Below, piece by piece: positions 1 to 6,129 of a DNA stretch of 34,704 bases. Location of the stretch: positions 1-34,704 of the forward strand of contig CAKROW010000027.1 of assembly GCA_934373235.1 (NCBI GenBank), read 5' to 3'. Under the pieces are notes generated by a model that was not told the DNA's origin, did no database searches, and worked only from the letters and a program-made list of their open reading frames with translations. The position numbers were made by a program, and so were the translations under genes. Numbering within the stretch: position 1 is the stretch's first letter; each line of letters opens with the position of its first letter. Origin of the DNA: an uncultured Blautia sp. GTDB taxonomy: Bacteria; Bacillota; Clostridia; Lachnospirales; Lachnospiraceae.

Positions 1-6
1 TATAAT
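1..6 (+). promoter_or_regulatory. -10 box of the SRP RNA gene
   Basis: The window opens on a perfect TATAAT, and the mature 5' end of the SRP RNA inferred from pairing (about position 13) lies seven bases downstream, as expected for a sigma-A transcription start. The -35 element lies outside the window. Confidence 0.7.
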
Positions 7-12
7 TAAATT

Positions 13-267
13 CCGCGCAGCCGGGGAGATAGCGGTGCCCTGTACCTGCAATCCGCTACAGCAGGGGTGATGCCAATCTGAGGCTTGTATCTTGTAGAGC
101 TGCCCTCTATAAGTGGCGTTGACGTTTGGGTCTTACGCAACAGGAATCTGTGAACCGTGTCAGGACAGGAATGTAGCAGCACTAAGCAGAAGCTCTTGTG
201 TGCCGTAAGGGTGCCTGGGCTGAGTTAACTGTAGAGGTAACGTCTGTGAGACCATTCCGAGGTGCGG
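13..267 (+). ncRNA. ffs: Signal recognition particle RNA, large Gram-positive type
   Basis: This is the RNA scaffold of the signal recognition particle, which binds Ffh and targets ribosomes making membrane proteins. It is of the long Bacillus/Clostridium type. The Alu-domain core near 26-60 (GGGGAGATAGCGGTGCCCTG), GTGGCGTTGACGTTTGGGTC at 112-131, and the Ffh-binding S-domain apex near 153-187 (GTGTCAGG, GGAA, AGCAGCACTAAGC) all match the known layout in order. The ends were set from pairing of CCGCGC (13-18) with GTGCGG (262-267). A TATAAT sits directly upstream and an intrinsic terminator about 40 bases downstream. Short open frames crossing it are spurious. Confidence 0.95.
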
Positions 268-306
268 CGCGCGTAAAAAGAAAATATTCTCTATATATAA
301 ACAGCA

Positions 307-347
307 ATCCCGCCGTGAAGATATCTCATCTTCCCGGCGGGATTTTT
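307..347 (+). terminator. Intrinsic terminator of the SRP RNA gene
   Basis: ATCCCGCCG (307-315) pairs with CGGCGGGAT (335-343), with a further GAAGA/TCTTC extension inside, followed by a T run. The stem lies about 40 bases past the mature RNA 3' end. From here to the yqeY stop (348-451) I see nothing else. Confidence 0.85.
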
Positions 348-451
348 ACATATGTGCATCTGCTCTACTTACCCGGCAGTACCAAAGCGTACATTCATAT
401 TACGCTCTGCACACCTGAAGCCAGGAAATGCTTATCTGTGTTCAGACTGTC

Positions 452-889
452 TTATTTGCAGTAACCTACTACAACTTGGTTGATCAGCTTGCCATCTGCT
501 TTTCCCTTCAGATCTCCCATAACTGCTTTCATGATCTGTCCTTTGTTCTTTGTTGCAAGAACCTCAGCGAATTTCTCTTCCAGATATGCTTTTATCTCTG
601 CCTCATCCATCTGCTTCGGTGCATATTTTGCAATAATATCATATCTTGCCTGGTATTCTTCTTTCAGGTCTGTACGCTCTGCCGGACAGGTATCGATCTG
701 CTCTTTGGCTGTTTTCAGCTCTTTCAGGATCACTCTGTCCACCAGCTCACTTTTGATCTCATCACGGCAGCCCTCATCGATTGCAGCTTTCTTTACTGCT
801 GCGATCAGTGCGGAAACTGCTTCCTTTGTAACCTTGTCCTTTGCTTTCATAGCTGCGATCATATCTTTTCTTAATGCTTCCAGTTCCAT
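452..889 (-). CDS. yqeY: GatB/YqeY-domain protein
   Basis: A 145-aa soluble, highly charged helical protein of the GatB/YqeY family. The domain resembles the tRNA-binding tail of the GatB amidotransferase subunit; the free-standing protein has no firmly assigned function. Diagnostic stretches are the N-terminal LRKDMIAAMKAKDKVTKEAV, then KYAPKQMDEAEI and the C-terminal GQIMKAVMGDLKGKADGKLI, covering the whole family length. A GGAGG ribosome site sits just before the ATG. It follows tadA on the same strand with a 65-base gap and no clear promoter of its own, so the two are probably cotranscribed; both touch tRNA metabolism, which is only suggestive. Confidence 0.9.
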   Translation of the reverse strand: MELEALRKDMIAAMKAKDKVTKEAVSALIAAVKKAAIDEGCRDEIKSELVDRVILKELKTAKEQIDTCPAERTDLKEEYQARYDIIAKYAPKQMDEAEIKAYLEEKFAEVLATKNKGQIMKAVMGDLKGKADGKLINQVVVGYCK

Positions 890-954
890 TGTGTTTTCCT
901 CCGTTTCCGTCCATTTGACATGGCTTCGTTTATCTGTATATTTTGATATTTTTT

Positions 955-1470
955 TCAGGATCTGTCAAGTGTCAGAGCGGCTGCTTCCTGCTTTTTCAGG
1001 ATTTTTGCCTGCTTCTTTTTTTCCCGGAGTTCCCGAAAAAATGCGGAAAGCATTTCTGAACATTCCTCTTCCAGCACTCCTTCTGTGATCTTTACCTGAT
1101 GATTGAAGCCTTCTGTCTGAAGAAGATTCATCACAGAACCGGCACAGCCTGCTTTCGGGTTCATACAGCCGATCACAACCTCATCCAGTCTGGACTGCAC
1201 AAGGGCTCCTGCACACATCTGGCACGGCTCCAGAGTCACATACATGGTGCAGCCTTCAAGCCGCCAGTCTCCAAGTTTCCTGCTGGCCTTTTTTATTGCA
1301 TTAAGTTCCGCGTGAGAAAGGGTATTTCTGTCCGTATTGCGGCGATTGTAGCCTCTGGCAATGATCTTCCCCTCATATACGATAACACAGCCTATGGGTA
1401 CCTCATCCAGGGCTCTGGCTTTTTTTGCCTGGCGGATGGCTTCTTTCATAAAACGTTCCTGATCTGTCAC
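955..1470 (-). CDS. tadA: tRNA-specific adenosine deaminase TadA
   Basis: Zinc-dependent deaminase that converts the wobble adenosine of tRNA-Arg(ACG) to inosine in the cytoplasm. The 171-aa frame has the deaminase signature: H53-A-E55 (zinc ligand and catalytic glutamate) and the PCQMC motif at 82-86 supplying the two cysteine ligands. Length fits the family (150-175 aa). Translation starts at GTG (1468-1470), set by a GGAGG eight bases upstream; no ATG fits. First gene of a likely tadA-yqeY unit behind a consensus promoter about 70 bases upstream. Divergent from the radical-SAM activase gene. A Lys-rich tail (from about residue 150) is beyond the catalytic core. Confidence 0.95.
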   Translation of the reverse strand: MTDQERFMKEAIRQAKKARALDEVPIGCVIVYEGKIIARGYNRRNTDRNTLSHAELNAIKKASRKLGDWRLEGCTMYVTLEPCQMCAGALVQSRLDEVVIGCMNPKAGCAGSVMNLLQTEGFNHQVKITEGVLEEECSEMLSAFFRELREKKKQAKILKKQEAAALTLDRS

Positions 1471-1548
1471 AATTTTCCTCCATAAACAGCAGCAGCTCCT
1501 GATTACCAGCGGATAACTGCCATAAATTTATTTTTCGAATCTGCGAAT

Positions 1549-1577
1549 ATTATATGCATGAAAAAGAGTGCTGTCAA
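1549..1577 (-). promoter_or_regulatory. Consensus sigma-A promoter for tadA-yqeY
   Basis: On the minus strand TTGACA (1572-1577) is followed after exactly 17 bases by TATAAT (1549-1554), a perfect match to consensus. Transcription would start near 1541, leaving a leader of about 70 bases before the GTG of tadA. Confidence 0.8.
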
Positions 1578-1596
1578 TTTGCCGGCATCTGACAGA

Positions 1597-1625
1597 TTGC
1601 GAATCTTTTGTTTATGGAGTATGCT
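1597..1625 (+). promoter_or_regulatory. Possible promoter of the activase gene
   Basis: TTGCGA (1597-1602), 17-base spacer, TATGCT (1620-1625). Both boxes deviate from consensus. The position fits a start about 30 bases before the AGGAGG ribosome site of the gene beginning at 1663. Confidence 0.35.
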
Positions 1626-1662
1626 TTAACAAAGCCTATCAAAAATTTCAGGAGGTATTTTT

Positions 1663-2361
1663 ATGCGTATCTGCGGTTTTAATAAAACAACTTTGCTTGA
1701 TTATCCGGGACGGGTTGCCTGTACGGTTTTTCTGGGAGGATGTAATTTCCGCTGTCCTTTCTGCCAGAACGGGGCTCTTGTAACATGCCCTGACACACAG
1801 CCGGAATATTCCCGGGATGAGATCCTGGCTTTTCTGAAAAAAAGAAAAGGGATCCTGGACGGTGTATGTGTGTCCGGCGGGGAGCCTACCCTTACTCCTT
1901 CTCTCCCTGATCTTCTCCGGGAGATCAAAGAACTGGGATATGACATCAAGCTGGATACCAACGGTACCAGACCGGAAGTTGTGCGAAATCTGGCTTCCCG
2001 CAGGCTTATTGACAAGGTCGCCATGGATATCAAGGCCTGTCCTGATAATTATGCTGCCCTTACGGGAATCAGTTCTCCGGATCTGGATGCGGTGAAAGAA
2101 ACGGTTTCCTGGCTTATCAGCGGGGAAATTGATTATGAGTTTCGTACTACTGTGGTACGGGAGCTCCATTCCGAAAAGGATTTCGCACAGATCAGCCGGT
2201 GGCTCAAGGGCGCAAAGGCCTGCTATCTCCAGGCTTACAGAGACTCTGAGGGAGTTCTGAAGCCCGGATACAGTGCCTGCTCAGAAGAAACTATGATAAG
2301 ATACCGGGATATCCTCCGCAGTACGATTCCTGTTGTTGAGATCCGTGGAATGGATATCTGA
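1663..2361 (+). CDS. Radical-SAM anaerobic RNR activating protein (NrdG2-like)
   Basis: Radical S-adenosylmethionine protein of the family annotated as anaerobic ribonucleoside-triphosphate reductase activating protein. Members carry a 4Fe-4S cluster and are thought to install or repair a glycyl radical. The CxxxCxxC cluster motif is at C27-C31-C34 (GGCNFRCPFCQN), followed by a CVSGGEPTL stretch typical of the SAM-binding GGE motif and LDTNGTRPEV. Length 232 aa fits the longer NrdG2/PflA-like subgroup rather than classical NrdG (about 160-170 aa). AGGAGG precedes the ATG. No nrdD is in the window, so the actual partner is inferred. It converges with the DUF6128-like gene, and no strong terminator is visible in the 66-base gap, only a weak CAGAT/ATCTG hairpin. 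Confidence 0.85.
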   Translation: MRICGFNKTTLLDYPGRVACTVFLGGCNFRCPFCQNGALVTCPDTQPEYSRDEILAFLKKRKGILDGVCVSGGEPTLTPSLPDLLREIKELGYDIKLDTNGTRPEVVRNLASRRLIDKVAMDIKACPDNYAALTGISSPDLDAVKETVSWLISGEIDYEFRTTVVRELHSEKDFAQISRWLKGAKACYLQAYRDSEGVLKPGYSACSEETMIRYRDILRSTIPVVEIRGMDI

Positions 2362-2427
2362 CCGGATCAGATAAACTTTCATCATCTGTTATACAACATT
2401 GCATTATATGATCAGGATCTGCCTGTA

Positions 2428-3492
2428 TCAGCATCTTTCCGGGCCGTGGATAAAGCAGTACCAGTATCCGCCTTTGCCGCCGGGGACATTGATCTGCCTG
2501 CTTTCCTTAAAGTAGGGGAAACCAAACATTCCTGCCATAAACCGTTCCTGCTGGTTATATACTCCCGGGACACCCAGTATGTATTTTCCTTTTCGGGTAC
2601 GGCACAGCAGGATATGGCCGAAGCTCTCGTAACCATAAAGAAGAAATCGGTTATTGCACAGTCCTCTCTCTCGCCTGCAGAAACTGCGGCAGTCTGAAGG
2701 CCGGATTTTTTTACAGCTCTGAAACTCACAGTCGTCAAAGGGAGCGCACCCGGATGAAGTATCCGATGCCGGACGGGATGGCTTCGGAGCCGGTGGCGGC
2801 ATTGGGCGGCCTGGCTCCGGGCGTGGCGGCTCGGGTGGCGGTGGCATTGGACGGCCTGGCTCCGGGCGTGGCGGCTCGGGTGGTGGTGGCATTGGACGCC
2901 CCGGCTCCGGGCGCGGCGGTTCCGAGGGCTTCGAATGTCTGTGGTCGGCCATGGCATGGGCTGTCTCGAGCTCCGGAGACAATACTGCTTCTTCCTGTTT
3001 TTCTTCTGTATACTCCTCTGCTTCCACCTCTTTTTTCTTATCCATCTCCTCGTTATCCTGCCCGTCTGAAATGTCAGGTTCTTTTTCTTTCTCCGGAATC
3101 TTCCATTCCCGGAAATTCTCCGGCCTGATGATCTCATCATCCCACTGTGTTCCCCAAAAGCCTCCGTTTTCCCCTATCAGCAGAAGTCCTCCCAGTTTTT
3201 CAATCCCGATACCGTAGCCATCGAGATCTCCTGCCTCTTTCTCTGCCGTATAACAGATCCTGTCAGCCTCTGTAATACAGCTCCCAAACAGGATTCCGTT
3301 CATCAGTCCGTCTTTTCTCACAAAACCATAAACATTGCATTTTCCACCAGGTGCAAGTCCCGGGCACTGCAGTTTTATTTCCAGATGGCATATGCCTGCC
3401 TTTACCTCTGCTTTCACAAAACCACAACTGCCGTCTTTTTTCCCATTGCGATATTCATATACATACGACACAAAACGTCGATATCCAGCCAA
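2428..3492 (-). CDS. DUF6128-like protein with proline-rich repeat linker
   Basis: Lachnospiraceae-restricted protein of unknown function, read as DUF6128-like from its two conserved ends. The N-terminal part (GYRRFVSYVYEY..., GLMNGILFGSCI, GFWGTQWDDEII) and the C-terminal part (LCNNRFLLYGYESFGHILL, LGVPGVYNQQERFMAGMFGF) bracket an acidic segment and a Pro-rich spacer of three 15-residue units. No signal peptide or membrane helix is seen. An upstream ATG at 3519 has no ribosome site; instead AGGAGG lies seven bases before an in-frame TTG at 3490-3492, which I take as the start (354 aa). The leader resembles a cobalamin riboswitch and ends in an intrinsic terminator, so expression may depend on a cobalamin. 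The family assignment is from memory of sequence style and not verified by search. Confidence 0.75.
   Translation of the reverse strand: MAGYRRFVSYVYEYRNGKKDGSCGFVKAEVKAGICHLEIKLQCPGLAPGGKCNVYGFVRKDGLMNGILFGSCITEADRICYTAEKEAGDLDGYGIGIEKLGGLLLIGENGGFWGTQWDDEIIRPENFREWKIPEKEKEPDISDGQDNEEMDKKKEVEAEEYTEEKQEEAVLSPELETAHAMADHRHSKPSEPPRPEPGRPMPPPPEPPRPEPGRPMPPPPEPPRPEPGRPMPPPAPKPSRPASDTSSGCAPFDDCEFQSCKKIRPSDCRSFCRRERGLCNNRFLLYGYESFGHILLCRTRKGKYILGVPGVYNQQERFMAGMFGFPYFKESRQINVPGGKGGYWYCFIHGPERC
2790..2925. repeat. Three tandem 45-bp units encoding a Pro-rich linker
   Basis: A 45-base period is visible: the string GGCCTGGCTCCGGGCGTGGC starts at 2808 and 2853, and a diverged copy starts at 2898. On the coding (minus) strand each unit gives PPPPEPPRPEPGRPM. 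The tract is much richer in G+C than its surroundings, as expected for Pro/Gly/Arg codons. Copy number is likely to vary between strains. Confidence 0.9.
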
Positions 3493-3530
3493 AGCTTCTC
3501 CTCCTGGATTCTGTTTCATTAATGTATATG

Positions 3531-3697
3531 AAAAAACAGACGGATCATTCCGCCTGTTTTAAACTGCTGACAGACCCCACCTGTAATTCCGGATCACACG
3601 GAGATCACAGCGGATGCTGACTTCGGTTACCATACAGCAGATAGTATCTGTTCCGGACTCTCACCGGATTCTCTGTTAATGTTCTTAACAACTGTAC
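3531..3697 (-). promoter_or_regulatory. Cobalamin-riboswitch-like leader with terminator
   Basis: Read on the minus strand. The conserved cobalamin core is recognisable: GAGAATCCGGTGAGAGTCCG leading into GGAACAG (about 3673-3648), CTGT closing P5 (3638-3635), then ACCGAAGTCAG (3627-3617), the J6/3-type element, followed by CATCCGC. A hairpin TGTTAA/TTAACA stands at the P3 position. The peripheral arm between P5 and J6/3 is reduced to a few bases, which recalls the shortened AdoCbl-variant/class II architecture. The leader ends in an intrinsic terminator (AACAGGCGG/CCGTCTGTT then T6; 3558-3531) about 40 bases before the TTG of the DUF6128-like gene. This is motif reading; no covariance model was run. 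Confidence 0.6.
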
Positions 3698-3701
3698 AGT
3701 C

Positions 3702-3731
3702 ATTATAAAACAATTAAAAGAAATGTATCAG
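3702..3731 (-). promoter_or_regulatory. Promoter of the riboswitch-like leader
   Basis: On the minus strand a perfect TATAAT (3702-3707) has CTGATA (3726-3731) 18 bases upstream. Transcription would begin about 3695, immediately before the structured leader. It lies just past the stop codon of the 65-aa gene. Confidence 0.55.
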
Positions 3732-3739
3732 GATCCCTG

Positions 3740-3937
3740 TCAGTCATCTTCATATCTCCAGATCCCGTCTTTTTGGAGACGTTCTTTCAGCCTCTGCCAG
3801 CTCTCCTCCAGTTTCTCCGGTGTTTCCTGATACTTCGGTTCGCTCACTTCTCTGCTGTCATCGAACCATCCTTCTGCTTCCAGTCGTCTTGCGAGGTCAT
3901 TTATGACACTGGAATCTGCACAATTTTGTTTACTCAT
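3740..3937 (-). CDS. 65-aa acidic protein of unknown function
   Basis: I do not recognise a named family. The 65-aa product is highly charged and has no signal peptide or membrane segment. Its second half (PKYQETPEKLEESWQRLKER plus LQKDGIWRYEDD) matches 18 of 32 residues, without gaps, of the N-terminal region of the DUF4367-like membrane protein encoded at 33087-34043. That is strong internal evidence that it is a real gene and a free-standing version of a small helical domain. GGAGG stands six bases before the ATG. It lies upstream of, and on the same strand as, the riboswitch-like leader, but that leader has its own promoter. Confidence 0.75.
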   Translation of the reverse strand: MSKQNCADSSVINDLARRLEAEGWFDDSREVSEPKYQETPEKLEESWQRLKERLQKDGIWRYEDD

Positions 3938-4092
3938 TTTTCCTCCAATTCATTATCGGTTTTTACGTGCCAATATATATACGATATAAAATCGATTTTT
4001 CTTCACTCTTTTTGCAATTTTAGAGTTTATACCTCTACAAATTAATAATTTCTTCACATTTAGGATAAAATAAACAAAATCATTCGAAAGAT

Positions 4093-4317
4093 ATGAACAT
4101 GAATTATTTGCTTAAGATCCGAAATCTCCGCGAAGATCACGATTTTACACAGGCTTATGTAGCTTCCAGACTGAATATCGGTCAGCGCACTTATGCTGAT
4201 TGCCGGAATAATTTTTCAAACACACTTGAAGTAAGACTGCTTATCAGCGCTGTATTACAGTATTTCCGGAAAGTCTATAATCCTTTCCTTTTATTATATC
4301 ACTTTTTTGCCGTATAG
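4093..4317 (+). pseudogene. Remnant XRE-type helix-turn-helix regulator
   Basis: The first 35 or so residues (LLKIRNLREDHDFTQAYVAS then RLNIGQRTYADCRN) follow the XRE/Cro fold: helix 1 LRED, the TQ at the start of helix 2, and IGQRTYAD where intact relatives have ISQTTYSDYE. After that the family pattern (YE-G-N-IP followed by a LIKLADFY-type helix) is only loosely kept and the frame runs into an unrelated hydrophobic tail (YNPFLLLYHFFAV). No good ribosome site precedes either of the two ATGs (4093, 4099). I read it as a decayed regulator; a very short functional HTH protein remains possible. Confidence 0.5.
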
Positions 4318-4354
4318 TGTTTATTTAAGGACATCAAAATTGCCTGTACCATGC

Positions 4355-4376
4355 AGACATTTCGATGTCTTTTTTA
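4355..4376 (+). terminator. Intrinsic terminator with TTCG loop
   Basis: AGACAT (4355-4360), loop TTCG, ATGTCT (4365-4370), then a T run. It sits just past the XRE remnant on the same strand. It can also extend outward through GACATC (4330-4335) pairing with GATGTC (4364-4369). Confidence 0.65.
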
Positions 4377-4391
4377 TTTTATCTGAACATA

Positions 4392-4450
4392 AAAAAGAAT
4401 CCTGCTTGCAGGATTCTCTGCCTGCGGCGGGTCGCTTCAGCGACATAAAA
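4392..4450. repeat. Dispersed intergenic repeat, copy C (left module)
   Basis: This stretch (AAAGAATCCTGCTTGCAGGA... through CTTCAGCGACATAA) matches the left half of copy B at 8691-8745 with few changes. The CCTGC/GCAGG parts can fold as a hairpin. Only the left module is present; it runs directly into the tRNA-Pro terminator. Confidence 0.7.
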
Positions 4451-4484
4451 AAAACACCGAAAGTTTTATAAAAAACTTCCGGCG
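4447..4484 (-). terminator. Intrinsic terminator of tRNA-Pro
   Basis: On the minus strand CGCCGGAAGTTTT pairs with AAAACTTTCGGTG and is followed by eight T residues, about 15 bases past the tRNA 3' end. Confidence 0.85.
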
Positions 4485-4498
4485 CCCCTGCCAAGTAG

Positions 4499-4572
4499 TC
4501 GAAGCGACAGGATTTGAACCTGCGACCTCTGCGTCCCGAACGCAGCGCTCTACCAAACTGAGCCACGCTTCG
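4499..4572 (-). tRNA. tRNA-Pro, anticodon CGG
   Basis: The minus strand folds as a full cloverleaf: acceptor CGAAGCG/CGCTTCG with discriminator A, D arm GCTC...GAGC, anticodon stem CTGCG/CGCAG around loop TTCGGGA (anticodon CGG, reading CCG), T arm with TTCAAAT loop. 74 bases; the 3' CCA is not encoded. Promoter and terminator flank it, so it is a single-tRNA unit. Confidence 0.95.
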
Positions 4573-4610
4573 TTATTTATCTTTCTGTTGACTGCTCAAC
4601 TGCAAGAGCT

Positions 4611-4639
4611 ATTATATTAGACATTACAACATTTGTCAA
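4611..4639 (-). promoter_or_regulatory. Consensus promoter of tRNA-Pro
   Basis: Minus strand TTGACA (4634-4639), 17-base spacer, TATAAT (4611-4616): a perfect sigma-A promoter about 40 bases upstream of the tRNA 5' end, as expected for a stable RNA gene. Confidence 0.85.
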
Positions 4640-4682
4640 TATAAAATTTTAAAAAAGTTCAAAAAAATCGAATTTTTTACTT

Positions 4683-4727
4683 TCCACCTGAAATCCGGAA
4701 CATTTTCCGGCTCAGGCGGGATTTTTA
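4683..4727. terminator. Strong hairpin between DUF1284 gene and tRNA-Pro
   Basis: CCACCTGAA/TCAGGCGG with an inner CCGGAA/TTCCGG forms a long stem. A T-rich tract (ATTTTTATTT) follows it on the plus strand; on the minus strand, where the upstream gene (DUF1284) needs an end, the U-rich stretch is delayed. It probably ends the bioY operon, but the orientation of best termination is odd. Confidence 0.5.
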
Positions 4728-4728
4728 T

Positions 4729-5172
4729 TTACCGTTTCCAGCGGCTGGGCTGATTTTCACAAATGGAATTCCACTGACAGTTTCCACAGATTTCCCTTCG
4801 TCTGTCCGGCTCAAGGATTTTTTCCTGAACCTGACTGGTAAATTCCCAGAAATCCAGAACCTGATCTGCCATAAGTCCGCACCGGTCCAGAACTTCCTGG
4901 TCATACTCTGCAACCTTGTCCCCAGAGGTGCAATGCCCGTCACAATTATTGGGACAGGCAGAACAGATCTCATCTGTATCCACATGAAGCCTGATTTTTT
5001 TCCCCTGAAGAAATATTTCCAGCATTTCTGCCATATGAGTCGAAAACCCGTTACTGTAGCCTTCACCCTTAAAATACGCCAGGCACATACCATGATGAGG
5101 GCGCAGGGGAATCGCTTTTTCCTCTGCACCCTCACTGTAGGCAGAAACCTGAACTCTGCTTTTATCTTGCAT
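4729..5172 (-). CDS. DUF1284 family Cys-rich protein
   Basis: Member of DUF1284, an uncharacterised family with a conserved RPHH motif (here LRPHHGMCLAYFKGEGYS, near residues 22-39) and paired cysteine motifs (CSACPNNCDGHC and, near the C-terminus, CGNCQWNSIC) that could bind metal or an Fe-S cluster. The open frame extends to 5220, but the likely start is the ATG at 5170-5172, which overlaps the last codons and stop of bioY; an AGGAAAGG stands upstream inside bioY. This gives 147 aa and indicates translational coupling to the biotin transporter. The link to biotin uptake is inferred from position only. Confidence 0.8.
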   Translation of the reverse strand: MQDKSRVQVSAYSEGAEEKAIPLRPHHGMCLAYFKGEGYSNGFSTHMAEMLEIFLQGKKIRLHVDTDEICSACPNNCDGHCTSGDKVAEYDQEVLDRCGLMADQVLDFWEFTSQVQEKILEPDRRREICGNCQWNSICENQPSRWKR

Positions 5173-5713
5173 ATTTGCGAACCTTTCCTGAAACAATATA
5201 GGCAAGTGCGATCTTAACAAGATCCGGGATGATAAATGGGATCACACACCATCCAAGAACCGTTGCAAGACCTACCGCGCCTGTAGTCCTTGCATAAACT
5301 ACCATGAACCATGCGGTCCCAAAGGCATAGCAGACAATAAGTCCCAGTACCATACCAATAATCCGGACAACCGGCTTTCTGCCAAATGCTTTTTCAATTC
5401 CCCACATCACAAGAGCTGAAAAAAGAAATCCGATGATATAACCACCTGAATTTCCAAGCAGTGCGCCGACTCCTCCGGAAAATCCGGCAAATACCGGAAC
5501 TCCTACTGTTCCCAGAAGAATATATACCAGCACTGCCAACGTTCCTCTTTTACCGCCAAGCACTCCTACTGCCACAAATACACCGAATGTCTGAAGTGTA
5601 AAAGGAACCTGTGCCGGAATTGAGATCCATGAGCATACTGCCATAAGTACTGCAAAAACAGCAATATACACAATATCGTATGTTTTACTTCTTGATGCTG
5701 CAACTGATGTCAT
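5162..5713 (-). CDS. bioY: Biotin transporter substrate-binding subunit BioY
   Basis: S component of an ECF-type biotin importer, an integral membrane protein that binds biotin and works alone or with the shared EcfAAT module. The product (183 aa from the start chosen here) has about six hydrophobic segments and the family landmarks: ISIPAQVPFTLQTFGVF, LGGKRGTLAVLVYILLGTVG, and FAGFSGGVGALLGNSGGYI. The open frame begins earlier, but GGAGGG six bases before the ATG at 5711-5713 decides the start. No ecfAAT genes are in the window. It is controlled by a BirA-type operator that overlaps its promoter and is followed by an overlapping DUF1284 gene. Confidence 0.95.
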   Translation of the reverse strand: MTSVAASRSKTYDIVYIAVFAVLMAVCSWISIPAQVPFTLQTFGVFVAVGVLGGKRGTLAVLVYILLGTVGVPVFAGFSGGVGALLGNSGGYIIGFLFSALVMWGIEKAFGRKPVVRIIGMVLGLIVCYAFGTAWFMVVYARTTGAVGLATVLGWCVIPFIIPDLVKIALAYIVSGKVRKYAR

Positions 5714-5835
5714 CTTTTCCCTCCTGCTGCCAGAGCGTATCCGATCTTTACATAGCAATAGTAATGGGAACTTTCTCTTTCCGCTTTACTGTTTGTCCAT
5801 GAACATAATCTGCTCTGTCATTGTTTTCTGTTAAC

Positions 5836-5889
5836 AATTTAACATCTTCAGATTTGATTGTCAACCAGAATCTTTGATTAGGTTTACGT
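5836..5889 (-). promoter_or_regulatory. bioY promoter overlapped by a BirA-type operator
   Basis: TTGTCAACC (5858-5866), 14-base spacer, GGTTTACGT (5881-5889): an imperfect inverted repeat with the arrangement known for Firmicutes BirA biotin-repressor sites. On the minus strand the same bases contain the -35 TTGACA (5859-5864), and TAAATT (5836-5841) follows after 17 bases. Repressor bound here would block RNA polymerase when biotin is plentiful. Confidence 0.75.
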
Positions 5890-6011
5890 TTTATCATCTA
5901 ACATGACACCAAAAATTTATTCTGTCTGAAAGAAGCGGCAACATTCTTATCTGCTTTCACTAATTTCTCTTTTAAAATACTCTCTTAGATGTTAAACTAA
6001 AATATGACCAA

Positions 6012-6051
6012 GCGGATATCCGCATCTGCCACCTGCTCAAGGCATGCAGAT
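6012..6051. promoter_or_regulatory. Palindrome and hairpin upstream of pduB-like gene
   Basis: A perfect 12-base palindrome GCGGATATCCGC (6012-6023) is followed at once by a small stem ATCTGC/GCAGAT (6024-6029, 6046-6051). Both lie in the 240-base region before the shell gene and could be an operator and leader structure. No convincing promoter was picked out. The remainder of 5890-6129 is AT-rich and shows no gene. Confidence 0.3.
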
Positions 6052-6129
6052 TTTCGAAACGATTTTTCAAACAAGCTCTATGGCTAACACAAATACAGAA
6101 ACCACACTTTTTCAGAAGGGAGTTTTTCC

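Noticed and set aside
2790..2925. CRISPR array
   Set aside because: Contiguous 45-bp tandem units in a coding frame, without spacers.
2412..3140. 242-aa frame on the minus strand and 124-aa frame on the plus strand over the Pro-rich repeats
   Set aside because: Repetitive Arg/His or Ala/Val/Gly sequence forced by the 45-bp repeats of the real gene; no ribosome sites and no recognisable domain.
4321..4566. 81-aa open frame on the minus strand
   Set aside because: Its beginning (MAQFGRALRSGRRGRRFKSC) is a translation of the tRNA-Pro sequence, a well-known spurious ORF type.
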